A stretch of 64,000 nucleotides of DNA from Delphinapterus leucas (Eukaryota; Chordata; Mammalia; Artiodactyla; Monodontidae): assembly GCF_002288925.2 (NCBI RefSeq), contig NW_022098037.1, forward strand, positions 5,574,632-5,638,631. The letters run 5' to 3'. The position numbers and the translations under genes were made by a program. Each line of letters starts with the position of its first letter. Position 1 is the stretch's first letter. The notes beneath the pieces are model-generated. The model was not told the origin of the DNA and made no database searches. It saw nothing but the letters and a program-made list of their open reading frames with translations. Positions 46,832 to 58,564 of the stretch are shown here, piece after piece.

Positions 46832-47194
46832 AATAGTGTTGGAAAAGAGAGATTATTGAACATTGATTTGGAAAAAAATAAGAAGTTTAGATCATAATTT
46901 AACACCAAGTCTCAGATTAATGGGATATGTCTAAGAAATTATTAGGAAAAAATACATGACAACATATTTAAATCTTGAAAATGAGAACAGCTTTCCTAAG
47001 CAAAACATAAACACAGGAGCCATAAGGAGAAAGAATGGGTAGCCTTGACTGCAGAAAAATGGAAATTATTTTACCCAAAGAAAGACACTATACTGAAGTT
47101 AAGAAATGTATGACTGCTTAGGAGAATGTTTTTGCAACGTAGTTAACAGATATTTAGCCTCAATAACCTTTTCCAGTATTAAAAGCAATCTATT

Positions 47195-47440
47195 AATGTA
47201 CTGATTTAGAACTTTTAATTATTTATCAAAAACGTACTTATAAGCCAGGCACTGTGTTAGCTTTGCAGACATGAGTTAGTCCTCAGAACAAGAGGACTAA
47301 TTGGAGTTGATATTATTGTCCCCATCTGGCAGAGAGAAAACTGAGATTCGGAAAGTATAAGCAACTTGCTTCTCACAGTTTCTAAACTGTGGAGCCAAAA
47401 TTTCCTACCAATTCTGTTTGACTTCAGAGCTCTTTCCCAT
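47195..47440 (+). repeat. MIR/L2-class ancient repeat
   Basis: 'taagccaggcactgtgttag', 'gtccccatctggcagagaga', 'aaactgagattcggaaagta' and 'agcaacttgcttctcacagt' match the expected order. Confidence 0.6.
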
Positions 47441-47449
47441 GACCTTTTC

Positions 47450-48840
47450 TTTTCCTAGTGCTAACTTAGTTTACCTTTAACATTTCTAAAATTGCGCTAT
47501 TATCTCATATGAAGTATTCTCTGACCTCATCTTTTATGCTATGGTCCTGCAGAGTATTAGCCCCTTAACTCACCCATAGCACAATGAAAGAATAAATGGA
47601 TTATATGGATAGTGGAAAGTCAGAGAGTCTACAAATATTTATTCTAAGAGAAGGGAGAGGGATAACCTTATCATCTCCATTCACAATTAAAAACTTGGCA
47701 AAAACAGAAGCTAATAGGGACATTTGAATTTGGCCCGTTCTCTGATTTGTTGTGTGGTGTTGTCAAAATTATTCATTAGCCTAGCTTCATGCTGACAAGC
47801 AATAATTTCTGCAGGGCCAAGTGAATTTCATGACCCAAACGCATAGGAAACTCTTAAGCATGGAATCTAAAGATGCTCACTTTATCTATCAATGAATGAC
47901 TCCAAACAAATTCTTGATTGGAATAATGTGGTGAAAAAAAGAATGAAGTTCCCAGAATTTGAAAAAAAACTTTATTTAGATAAAAACCTACAGCTCCCAT
48001 TTTCTACCTTTTCTTTGGCCAAATATTTGAACAGAGTTGCAATAAAGGAGCTAAACTGACAGTTTTCAGTTACATTTCTTTTCATCTATTTCCTTGTGGT
48101 GCTGCTAGATTATGACTACTGTTGTTACCTTTGTTATATGGGACTTTTAACATTTCCTGGGCTAATCTTTCTCACACCCCTTGGCAGCTTCCCTTCTTCT
48201 CTGTCTGTCCTTTTAACATTGGTATTTTTTAGACCTTTACCCAAGGCGTTTTCTGCTGGTCTCATCCACCCTATAGCTCCAGTTACCAGGATGTGCAGGT
48301 GATACCTGTATTATTTAGGGAGATTTTGGTGGCAAATATCAGAGGACCCAGTAACGACCTAATGATGATATTAAGTACCTCATAGAAGTACTGGAGAAAT
48401 CTGGAGATAGTGTGTTCCACGGTTGGTTCAGGGGTTCAGAGATGTCATCAGGTACCAAGGTTCTTTACACCTTTCAGCTCTGGCATTCACAGAGCCATGT
48501 CACCAGTTTCTAGATGGCAGCTGAAGCTCCAAACCTCAGGTTCTCATATAACACATTTAAAGTGGGAAGGAAAGGGGTTTTGAAGGCAGAAGAGAGCTTT
48601 CTTCTCATGCTGCTCTCTGCTTTATCAGGGAGGAAAATTTTTCCTAGAAGTTCCTCAGTGGATTTCACTTGCCTTAGAAATGAGTCACATATCATACCAG
48701 TGACAAAGAGAAATGGAGTTACCAGGGTTGACTTAAATTTTTACTCATTCTTTTGTGAACTGGGTGCACCACTGCCTGAATAAAATTGGAGTTCTGTTAG
48801 CAAGGAAGATGGGAGGGTATGGTTGGTGGATGGTTAATAA
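47450..48840. other. Intergenic sequence without recognised features
   Basis: One of the longer stretches with no repeat I can name. An open frame at 48,514-48,783 and one antisense to it show no protein similarity I recognise. Confidence 0.5.
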
Positions 48841-49240
48841 ATAATGTCAAGCTTAGCACCTCAAAATCAATGTCTTCAACCCAGACCTTCTACATGAAGT
48901 TTAGCCCCATTTATGCAAATGCCTGCAAAACATCTCAGACTTCTCAGATTCCATAAACTTGTCACTTTCCCTGACAGTCCTCTGCCTAAACCCTGATATC
49001 CTGTCCTATTGCGTGCACAGACCTCCTCCTGCTTTAATGAAATGAATGGCATTGCCGTTCATCCAGTTGTCCAGAACAGAAACTTAGGTGAAATCCTTAA
49101 CATCTCTTATCCCTTAACCTTCACATTTTAGTCAATCACAGATTCCTATCCAATGTATCTTCTAAATATGGCTCAGATCTTGTATTTCTCTTTATCTTCC
49201 TTTCCATGGAAGCAAGCAAAATCACCAAATGATTGATCTG
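48840..49240 (+). repeat. Ancient LINE-like repeat (tentative)
   Basis: 'gacagtcctctgcctaaacc', 'gaacagaaacttaggtgaaa', 'tcaatcacagattcctatcc' and 'gtatcttctaaatatggctc' resemble part of an old LINE-derived repeat seen widely in mammals. The assignment is tentative. Confidence 0.35.
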
Positions 49241-49249
49241 CCAACAAAC

Positions 49250-50395
49250 CAACTCATTATACAATAGTTACAAATTGTGTTTTTAGCATTTTAATAGACC
49301 TGTTTACCAGTTTTAATAAAAATTTTGAGTTTTAGTTACTGATGGATAACACATGGTTTTTTTTTTTAATTTTTAAGTAAACTCTGTTAGTGTAGGATCC
49401 CTAGAAAAGAGAGTATGAAGCAAAATTTACATACCAATGCTTATTGGAGAAGAGGATGCAATCCTGAGGACACAGGAGGGAGGGAAAAGAAGGAATAAGG
49501 TAGAAGGAATAAGGAATAAGGTAGAGAAGGAGGGAAAACAATATAAGTTGGTATATTGGCAAGCTTAGGCACACCTTCTAAAGAAAACACTGCTAGCTAA
49601 TGTGGGACATCTCCTGAGTGGTCACGTGGCTTCACTACTTTTCAGAACTGTCCACTCTGGAAGAAGAATAAGGACATGATATTTATCTGCAGTCTTGTTT
49701 CCATCTTCTGGCTCATTGGTGAAAACCCACCTACAAGGCATTGAGTCTCCCTCACTTGCCTCTTTATTACCCAGTCCTTTTAGGAAACCACTGCCTGGGA
49801 AAACCAGAGTCTCCATGGAGGTCAGCCAGGTTTGGCCTTACACCAGACTTGCTGCCGCTCCTGTGCAGCTGGCTCAGAGGAGTCCATGCCTCAGCCCGGT
49901 CTTCGTCCCTGAGGAGGCTGAGAAAATTGGAGATGTTAGGATGTGAGGTGATGGTGGCAACAGCCAGGATGTGAGCCATCTCTGAGAACAGGCTGGGAAG
50001 AAGGGCAAGTGGCCAGGGCTGAAGAATACATAAGGACGAGCAGATCTGGCATGGTGCATGAACTAGACATCACATGCTGCATGAGAAATGGATGAAAGGA
50101 TCCTAAAATTATTTAAAAAGTGACAAAAAGGGAAATAAGTACATATGACGGAATTCTTTCAGCTACTCTTGATGTTTTTCTGGATGCTTTTGGATGTCAT
50201 TTCCACCTTTTCAAGCTATGATCATGTTTTTTTCACTTACCCCTTAAATGTCAGAAATCCATAATTTGGTATTCTCAGATTACCAAATTTAAGTTTATAT
50301 TTATTTTTCCATGGATTAAAGACCCATATTTGAAAAGCAAAACTTCAAAATTATTGGAATAAGATATTAAAGAATATTTTTATGATTTCAGACAG
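49250..50395. other. Intergenic sequence without recognised features
   Basis: It contains an imperfect GGAATAAGG(TAGA) duplication near 49,490-49,525. No exon or named repeat was seen. Confidence 0.45.
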
Positions 50396-50399
50396 GAAA

Positions 50400-51300
50400 G
50401 GATTTCTTAAACAGAAGACAAAAGCACAATTCATAGAGAAAAAGAATTGACATTAAGATGTTTAAATTCTGTGTATCAAAATTAAAAGGTAGCCCATAAA
50501 CTGGGAGCAGATATTTCCAATGCATATAACCAGAAAGGTTTAAGATCCCAAATATATAAAGAATAGTTACACATCAGCAAAAAATCGAGACAACCAATGC
50601 TAAAATGGGCAAAGAATATAAAGAGACAAGTTACAGAACTGCAAAACTGAAAGGCAAATAAACCTAACCAGTAATCAGAGAAATGCAAAAAAATGAGTTA
50701 CCATCGCACACTCATAATATTGGCAAAAAGTAAAAAAATCTGACTATATCATATACTAGTGAAGATACAGGGGAATAAGTATAAATTGATAGAGCAAGTT
50801 TGTAGAGGAATTCAGCAGTCTATTAAAGTTGAAACACTGCAACACTACAATTTTATTTCTAGGTACCTATCCTAGAAAACATTTGAACCTGTGTGCCTGG
50901 AGTTAGATATAAGAATGCTCATTGTAGCACTGATTGAAATAGTGAAAAATTTAAAACAACCTTCATGTCTGTCTATGGGAGAATGAAGACATTGAAGAAT
51001 AATTATAAGATAGAATTAAAACAAATGAATTAGAGCCTAGTGTTGAATAAAAAAGCAAGTTGCAGAATGATGTGCATAAAATTTATTTCAAGTCTGAAAG
51101 CACACAGAAGAGTACTGTGTACCATATGTGATTTGATATATTATAAAAATGTAAAAATATGCGTAGGAATGAGAACACACAAAGCTCATTTATAGTGGCA
51201 AACTTCAGAGAAGAAGGAAGGAGAATGGGATTGGGGGTTGACAGGGCCTTCAACTACATGTAAGGTTTTATTTCTTTCAAATAAAAAAATGAACAAAATG
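50400..51300 (+). mobile_element. Old L1 ORF2 3' part, sense
   Basis: L1 ORF2 C-terminal phrases appear in order: 'agcccataaactgggagcag', 'ttaagatcccaaatatataa', 'gaaatgcaaaaaaatgagtt', 'tgctcattgtagcactgatt' and 'aaaacaaccttcatgtctgt'. There are many stops and it is non-functional. Confidence 0.75.
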
Positions 51301-51749
51301 TGACAAAATCTAAAGATCTCTTGACTTTGATTGATTAGTGATTTCTAGGGGTTTTAAAAAAGATATTCTGTTTTTCTGTATGGTTGAAGACTTCATGCTA
51401 AAAACATTTATAAAAGATAAAAGTCTAAAAGAAATTAAAATTGTAAGCTTATTAAATTTAAACAGAAAAATTTAACTATAAACTAAATTTATTTTCAGAA
51501 GCATTCATTGGAAATGGTTGGAAAAAACCTTACCCCATATAAAATGCTAAAATTTTTATTTATAATGCAAAAGAATAGAGATCCATCAACTTGATAAGAG
51601 TCTGAAGAATGATTCTACATGAAAAAGGAAAACAAAAAAGCAATAGAAAGGAAATGAGCAGGGCTTACTCTAATGGATAATCTGATTAGAATGCCTGTCA
51701 CAGTGTTTATTGATGCTGCTGATGCTGTTTGCCAATATCTGTGTAAAGA

Positions 51750-52630
51750 GGAGTATTAGGCAGGATACAGTTTTAGTGGCTGACACAAAGAACCAAAATA
51801 AAAGCAGCTTAAACAAGAGAAAAGTCTGTTTCTCTCTCGTAAATAGTCTGGGTGTAAGCAGTTCAGGACTGAAACAGTAGCATGACAGTGTCAGGGACTT
51901 GGACCCCTTCTTTTTTTTTAATTTTATTTTTTAATAAATCACAAATACAGAGTCAAAGGGACATTCCATTATACCACAGTACAATACTTCTTTTCTTTAT
52001 TTATTTTTGGCTGTGTTGGGTCCTCATTGCTGCGTGTGGGCTTTCTCTAGTTGCGGCGAACGGAGGCTACTCTTCTTTGCGGTGTGCGGGCCTCTCACTG
52101 CAGTGGCTTCTCTTGTTTTGGAGCACGGGCTCTAGGCGCGCGGGCTTCAGTAGTTGTGGCTCACGAGCTCTAGAGCACAGGCTCAGTAGTTGTGGCGCAC
52201 GTGCCCAGTTGCTCCACGGCATGTGGACTCTTCCCAGACCAAGGCTCGAACCCATGTCCCCTGTACTGGCAGGCGGATTTCTAACCACTGTGCCACCAGG
52301 GAAGACCATACCCCTTCTATCTTGTTGCTCTGTCATTCTCAACACACAGCCTCCTCTTATGGTCCAAGATGGCTGCTCCAACTTTCACCATCAGGCCCAC
52401 ATTTCTCCAATAGGAAGAAGGTACAAAGAAAGTGGAGGGCATGCTCCTTCCTTGTAAGGACATGACTAATAAGTTACTCCATCAGTTCTGCTCTTATTCC
52501 ATGGCTACACCTGGCAGCAAGGGAGGCTGAGAAAGACAGTCTTTTTCTGGGTGTCGTGTACACAGCTAAAAGTCAGGAGCTCTCATTCGTAGCACATAAA
52601 GGGAGAATGGATAGTAGGAAATAATTAGGA
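51750..52630 (+). repeat. Ancient interspersed repeat split by a SINE (tentative)
   Basis: The left flank has 'accaaaataaaagcagctta' + 'aacaagagaaaagtctgttt'. The right flank has 'atggtccaagatggctgctc', 'gggcatgctccttccttgta', 'tacacctggcagcaagggag' and 'gctgagaaagacagtctttt'. This is a familiar old mammalian repeat layout. The family name is uncertain. Confidence 0.4.
51990..52306 (-). mobile_element. Long CHR-type SINE (CHR-1-like), antisense
   Basis: Reversed element from 'tttatttatttttggctgtg' to 'ccaccagggaaga'. It shares 'ggctttctctagttgcgg' and repeated 'cagtagttgtggc' with the element at 4463-4815 and is the same long subtype. The target duplication is unclear. Confidence 0.85.
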
Positions 52631-52639
52631 ATCTCAGAT

Positions 52640-53330
52640 CAAGTGGCAAAAATCATTCCTTAACAGCTGGTACAAAATTCTTCTTAGGGTGAGAAATGCC
52701 TTGTCTAAGGAAATATCTTTGAGTTGTTTGGGTGTGAAAATATATGCAGGGCAGAGACTAGAAAGAGAAGATAGAATAAAAGGAGCTTGGCTGTTTCTCT
52801 GCATAGGTAAATTGGATTTTTTTTCCTACAAAGAGAAGAGAGGGAGGGGTACCAAGTTACTTGACAGAAGTCTGGACTTCCCAGACTTTTATCAAGTCTG
52901 CCACTTAAAGAAAGGCTCTGTGAAGTTGGGTTTTATATATGGGTATGTGTGGAAATCCAGGAAGGAGCGGAGTTTCTGTATGAGCAAGTATCGTGCATGA
53001 CAGGGAGACCACTTGAGAAAGTAAACAGTTCACGAATAGAAGTATTCAGAATCACCCCTCAGCTTTCCATTGGCTTGTTTTCCTTGAAACCAATTTTGGA
53101 AGAGTTATTTCCCAAGAGCCTTCTAGGTTTTCATAGTGAATGAAGCCCTGGCAGTTCTCTTTCATGTCTCCAGATATGCCCGAGTTCTAGGAAGAGCACA
53201 GCAGAGGCTCCAGCTGCAGGCTTTGCTAATCTCAGTCTGATCTTGGGGGAGTCCATTCACCCCCTGCCCAAACTTCTCCTATCACTGAGAGACAACGTGC
53301 AACAACAAGACTCCACATCAGAACTCTGTA
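52640..53330. other. Intergenic sequence without recognised features
   Basis: Open frame 52,689-53,000 has no recognisable product and no splice or promoter support. Confidence 0.45.
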
Positions 53331-53347
53331 TGAACTCATTACGATTT

Positions 53348-53606
53348 TTTTTTTTTACTTTCAACATATCCCCATTATTATTATTTTTTAACATCTTTAT
53401 TGGAGTATAATTGCTTTACAATGGTGTGTTAGTTTCTGCTTTATAACAAAGTGAATCAGCTATACATATACATATATCCCCATATCTCCTCCCTCTTGTG
53501 TCTCCCTCCCACCCTCCTTATCCCACCCCTCTAGGTGGTCACAAAGCACCGAGCTGATCTCCCTGTGCTATGCGGCTGCTTCCCACTAGCTATCTATTTT
53601 ACATTT
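53348..53606 (-). mobile_element. Recent L1 3' end, antisense, with a second poly-A and target-site duplication
   Basis: The reversed L1 3'UTR (ttaacatctttattggagta ... cactagctatctattttaca) is preceded on its poly-A side by about 30 bp of other sequence and a further T-run. The direct repeats tgaactcattacgattt (53331-53347) and tgaactcattaagattt (53607-53623) differ by one base and enclose both. The same L1 3'UTR type occurs at 60,838-61,050. Confidence 0.88.
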
Positions 53607-53799
53607 TGAACTCATTAAGATTTGTTTGCGAATTTTGGTGAACATAGTCACAAAGAAGTCCAAACTCTTAAGTGCTGGCCATGACTTTGAAAGTTCTCTA
53701 AAAATTGACTCTGGTATTTTAAAAAGTCAATATTTTGTGGTATAAAGTTAAAACTTGTATTTAAATTGTTATTATTTAAAAAGTTATTTGTATTCTAAG

Positions 53800-54105
53800 A
53801 CTCAGCTAAACGATATTCATTCATTCATTCACCATGACAGGTGTTGTGGAAGATAACACAATGTATTAAATATGGTCCTTGCCCTCATGTAGCCTTTCAT
53901 GAATTGATTCATCAAATATTTATGGAGCATCTGCTATATGCCTGCCACTGGGTAAAAAGTCCAGTGGGGAATGAGCTATACGGCCAGCCCTCAAAGAGTT
54001 TCCTATGAGTGAGGCAGACAAGGAACTAAATAATTACATGATGGTGGAATGTATGCTATCAAAGAGGAAAGCTTAAGGTGCTGTGTTTGTCAATAGCAAA
54101 TATAC
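53800..54105 (+). repeat. Ancient repeat of the recurrent family (fragment)
   Basis: (CATT)n is followed by 'ccttgccctcatgtagcctt' and 'catctgctatatgcctgcca'. Then come 'tggggaatgagctatacgg' and 'gaggcagacaaggaactaaa'. Confidence 0.5.
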
Positions 54106-54109
54106 AACT

Positions 54110-55240
54110 TTTAAAGCCAGTCATTTGTGGGATCTTTAAGATGAAAAAACCCTGCAGATTGGGAGAGCCTTCCCAGTTTTCAAAGCATCTGTGATTTCTC
54201 TGATATTGTTTACAGAACAGAGCCTGAGAAAATCTTTCCTGCTAACAAGCCAGAATTTAGTTTATAATTAGACAAGAGGGCTCAACAACCAGGGGTGATG
54301 GAACATTGCCGAGAATCTTGGAGAGGACCAAGGGAAACAGCTTAAAATTATTTTAAATTTTGAGGTTTTAAAAATGCCCATTTATTTCCCATGGAAACCA
54401 AGGTCATCCCACCTCAGAGTGGAATTATTAAGGATGGAATTATTTCTTGTATCATTTACCTGCTTTAATCACAAGTAGTGATTATTAAACACTTACTATG
54501 TGCCAGGCAGTGCTGGATGCTTTATATACATTATCTTATTTTTTTTCTAAGGAGAATAGAGGGAAAGAGGATGCAAGTGTGGGTTTCAAGATTTTGCCTG
54601 AATCAGTCTCTGAGTAACCATCCCATCAGAAGGATTTGTGGTAACTTAAATGTATTGATTCGTAGCCCCACTGAGAAACAGCACTAACTGGCATCATTTC
54701 CGTTATGTAATTAAGAATGCATTTGAACCAAACCTGCTTGCTGACCATCTATCTACACAGAATGGAAACAACAGATAACTGTGGGAGAGAAATTGGCTAT
54801 ATAGGTATTTTTAAATCTAATCTGGGCTTTGTGAACTGTAGTCAAACAATTTATTAAAGAAACTGTTACCTTGCTGTTCTTTCTTGTCAATCAAAAAACG
54901 GGGAAAAAGGTAGAAGAAATAGAAAGTAGCTTCTGGACTTAGAAGGGGATGAGAAAAAATATTTGTAGCTTTATTAAGGCTGTTGGAGCTATTTACTCTG
55001 CCACATTGTGTATTTTTTTGTAAATTCCCTCATCTTGCTCTCTTAGCTCATGAAACACAGTTATACTGCTGTCCTTGAGTCAACCTTTCTTGAGGAAATC
55101 CTTCTTTTATTTATTTTTAATTTCAATTTATTTCAACTAAAACCAAAAAAAAAAAAAAACCACCACAATTCACCCATTTCTCCTACTCCCCGCCCTCTGC
55201 CTCTGGCAAATACCAATATGTTCTATGTGTCTATGAACTT
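54110..55240. other. Intergenic sequence, mostly unnamed
   Basis: A short MIR-like piece lies near 54,475-54,540 (tactatgtgccaggcagtgc). An A-run with CCACC-rich sequence at 55,140-55,210 may be an L1 3' remnant. No gene was seen. Confidence 0.45.
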
Positions 55241-55255
55241 GTGCCCCCCAGCAAG

Positions 55256-55270
55256 GTGTGTGTGTATGTA

Positions 55271-55311
<41 letters not shown>
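55256..55311 (+). repeat. (TG)n(TA)n compound microsatellite
   Basis: About 13 TG units with two TA interruptions are followed by about 11 TA units, immediately before the reversed L1 3' end. Confidence 0.95.
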
Positions 55312-57550
55312 TTAATTTTTTATTGAGTTATGTTTGATTTACAATATTTACAATATTATATTGGTTTCACAACATAGTGATTCAAAAATTTTATAGGTTA
55401 TACTCCTCTGAATGTTACTATAAAATATTTGCTATATCCCCTGTGCTATACAATATATCATTGTATTTTATTTATTTTACAGACAGTAGTTTGTACCTCC
55501 TAATGATCTACTCCTATCTTGTCCCTCCCCACTTGCCTCTCCCCATTGGTAACCACTAGTATGTTCTCTATCTCTGTTTCATTTTTGTTACAGTCACTAG
55601 TTTGTTTTATTTTTAGATTCCACATATAAGTGATAACATATACTGTCTTTCTCTTTCTGACTTACTACCCTTAGCCTAACACCCTCCATCCATGTTGTCA
55701 CAAATGGCAAAATTTCATTCTTTTTTATGGCAGAGTAATATTCCATTTTATATGTATGCCACATATTCTTAATCCATTCATCCATTGATAAACACTTAGG
55801 TTGCCTCCATATTTTGGCTGTTGTAAAAAAAATGCTGCTATGAACATTGGGGTGCACATATCTTTTTGAATTAGTATTTTCATTTTCTTCAGACATATAC
55901 CTATGAGTGGAAGTGCTGGATCATATAATAGTTCTATTTTTAGTTTTTTTGAGGAACCTCCATACTATTTTCCACAGTGGTTGGACCCATTTACATTCCC
56001 ACCAACAGTGTGTGAGTGTTCCCTTTTCTCCACATCCTTGCCAACACTTGTTATTTCCAGTCTTTTTGATAATAGCTATTCTAACTCATGTAAGGTAATA
56101 TCTCATAGTGGTTTTCATTTGCCTTTTCCTGATGATTAATGATGTAGAGCATCTTTTTTATGTACCTGTTGGTCATCTGTATGTCTTCTTTGGAAAAATG
56201 TCTATTCAGATCTCATATTTATTTTTTAATCAAATTATAGTTGATATAGTTGCACTTATTTATTTTTGCTTTTGCATTTCATGTCAGATTCAAAATAATC
56301 ATTGCCAAGACCTATGTCAAGGAGCTTACCACCTATGTTTTCTTCTAGGACTTTTATAGTTTCAGGTTTTACACTTAAGTCTTTAATCCATTTTGAGTTA
56401 ATTTTTGTGTGTGCTTTAAGAAAGTAGTCCAGTTTTGTTCTTTTGCATGTGGCTGTCCAGTTTTCCCAACACCATTTATTGAAAAGACTGTCCTTTCCCC
56501 ATTGTGTATTCTTGGCTCCTTTGTCAATATATTATTTGACCATATATTGCATGGGTTTATTTCTGGGCTCTTTTTTCTGTTTCATGATGTATGTGTCTGT
56601 TTTAATGCTGACATCACACTGTTTTAATTATTATAGCTTTGTAATATGGTTTGAAGTCAGGGAGTGTAATGCCTCCAGTTTTGTTGTTCTTTCTCAAGAT
56701 TGCTTTGGCTATTCAGGATGTTTTATGGTTTCATACAAATTTTAGGACTGTTTGTTCTATTTCTGTGAAAAATTCCATTGGAATTTTGATACGGATTTCA
56801 TTGAATTTGTATATTGCTTTGGGTAAATGTACATTTTAACAATATTAATCTTCTAATCCATTAGCATAGACTATCTTTCCATTTATTTGTGTCTTCTTCA
56901 ATTTCTTTCATTAACATCTTGTAGTTTTCAACATATAGGTCTTTTACCTCCTTGGTTAAATCTATTCCTAGGTATTTTATTCTTTATGATGCAATTATAA
57001 ATGAGATTGTTTTCTTAGCTTCTCTTTCTGATAGTTCATTATTAGTGTATAGAAACATAACAGATTTTTGTATATTGATTTTGTATCCTGCAACTTTACT
57101 GAATTCGTTTATTAGTTCTAACAATTTCCTGATGGATTTTTGGGGTTTTCTATATATAATATCATGTCATCTTCAAATAATGACAGTTTTACCTCTTCCT
57201 TTCCTATTTTGATGTCTTTTATTTATTTATTTTTCTTGCCTAATTGCTCTGGTTAGGACTTCCAATACTATGTTAAATAAAAGTGGCAAGAGTGGGCATC
57301 CTTGTCTTGTTTCTGATCAAGCTTTCAGCTTTCCATTGATGAGTATTACATTAGCTTTATGTTTGTCATATATGGCATTTACTATGGATATGTTCCCTCT
57401 ATGCTCACTCTGTTGAGAGTTTTCTTAGATTATAAATGAATATCGAGTTTTGTCAAATGCTTTTTCTCCATGTATTGAGATGATCATATGATTTTTATTC
57501 TTCATTTTGTTAATGTGGTATATCTTATTTAATATTTATGAACATATTGT
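55312..57550 (-). mobile_element. L1 (L1MA-like) 3' 2.2 kb, antisense
   Basis: On the minus strand it reads as the ORF2 C-terminal region followed by the 3'UTR. The frame 55,597-55,896 contains WIKNMWHTYKMEYYSAIKKN, a typical ORF2 C-terminal motif. On the plus strand, 'ccaacaccatttattgaaaa', 'aagtggcaagagtgggcatc' and 'tctttttgataatagctatt' are reversed ORF2 phrases. Stops and frameshifts make it inactive, and it is 5'-truncated near 57,550. Confidence 0.85.
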
Positions 57551-57554
57551 GTGG

Positions 57555-57700
57555 GAATTCTTAGGTCCCATTTTACAAATGGATAAACTGAGGCTCAAAG
57601 TTTAAATTGTCTCCATTTACACTGTGAGTGGGTAAAGCTGAGATTTAAACCCAGAATCTGTGAGATTCCAAGCCCTGTTCTCTTAGTCCCTAAGATGTAG
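57555..57700 (+). repeat. MIR/L2-class ancient repeat
   Basis: 'cattttacaaatggataaac' + 'tgaggctcaaagtttaaatt' and 'gatttaaacccagaatctgt' match the expected order. Confidence 0.6.
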
Positions 57701-57704
57701 TTTG

Positions 57705-58325
57705 TCCCAGATGCTATCAGTTTTTACAATAAAACATTTTCGTTGTCTCCCATTTATGTGTTATACTCTCCTACTTTTGAAAAACATATAATAAAAAATA
57801 TAACAATAAACATATAATAGAAAAGCAGTTACAATAAACATAAAAAAGAAATCAAAAGCCCTTTGAGGCAGGGACAATATCACACTAAAATAATCACACT
57901 AAAGTAATCATTTTCCATAAATGTTTGTTGAATAAGCAAATAAATGAATTAAACTGAAATCAGAGATTTTAAGCTTAGAAATTCCTAGAAGCTAGAGCAC
58001 AAGGAGAAACATGATGAGTTATGTGTCTAATATAAGAAAGCATATAACCTTAGTGAAACAAGTTATTGTGTGGACATTAATAACAGGGTGACATAAATGA
58101 TGATATTGTTTACTGCAGTATTTCAGAAGAAACAGAAATGATCTGTATATTAAGGTTATTTTTCTAATGGTCATTAAAAAAACAGATGATTAATCCTTAT
58201 GAAGCATGTCTATGAGGAGCTAAGCTAATATACTCTACATAGGTCTCCTTCTGTTAGCTAATGTGATGATTCTGATTCTTAGTTGGAAGGAAAAGCCCTC
58301 TTCCCAGAGATATTCCAGTACAGAG
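57705..58325. other. Intergenic sequence without recognised features
   Basis: AT-rich. No exon or named repeat was seen. Confidence 0.45.
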
Positions 58326-58329
58326 CAAG

Positions 58330-58560
58330 AGTGCGGTGCTGGAAGGCTGATTAGTCTTGGTTCAAACCCCACTGCTTGAACTTTCTAGCCTTTGGCCTTA
58401 GGCAAGCCCCTTAACCAGCTTCAGCTTCCTCAGCTGTAAAAAGGAGAACAGGATCTACTTTGGAAAGTTTTTGTAAACATATTAGAGTAATTATATGCAA
58501 AATGGCAGGTCACAATATAACAAGAATGATGATGATTATCTAATTTTCTTTGATTCCTCT
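58330..58560 (+). repeat. MIR-like ancient SINE
   Basis: 'ttggttcaaaccccactgct', 'ggccttaggcaagcccctta' and 'cttcctcagctgtaaaaagg' are the MIR core in order. Confidence 0.65.
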
Positions 58561-58564
58561 CTTT

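Larger units (their letters stand above)
44300..47190 (+). mobile_element. Old L1 ORF2 remnant, sense, interrupted twice
   Basis: ORF2-like sequence with many stops. 'gcaccaggcccagaagtaca' and 'ggaaagttttattgaacttc' correspond to the SPGPDGF/FY region of reverse transcriptase. 'ggtttatcccaggaatacaa' + 'ggatgcttcgac' corresponds to GFIPGMQGWF, and 'gacaaggaggcatattatca' to the QGCPLSPL region. Sequence after the SINE matches the ORF2 C-terminal half. An unidentified insert (about 44,890-45,565) and a SINE interrupt it. Confidence 0.7.

Noticed and set aside
51882..52457. A 191-codon open frame on the plus strand
   Set aside because: Most of it is a reversed long SINE. No protein similarity.
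55903..56839. Cluster of plus-strand open frames with hydrophobic products
   Set aside because: These are antisense shadows of L1 ORF2. The real remnant is on the minus strand.
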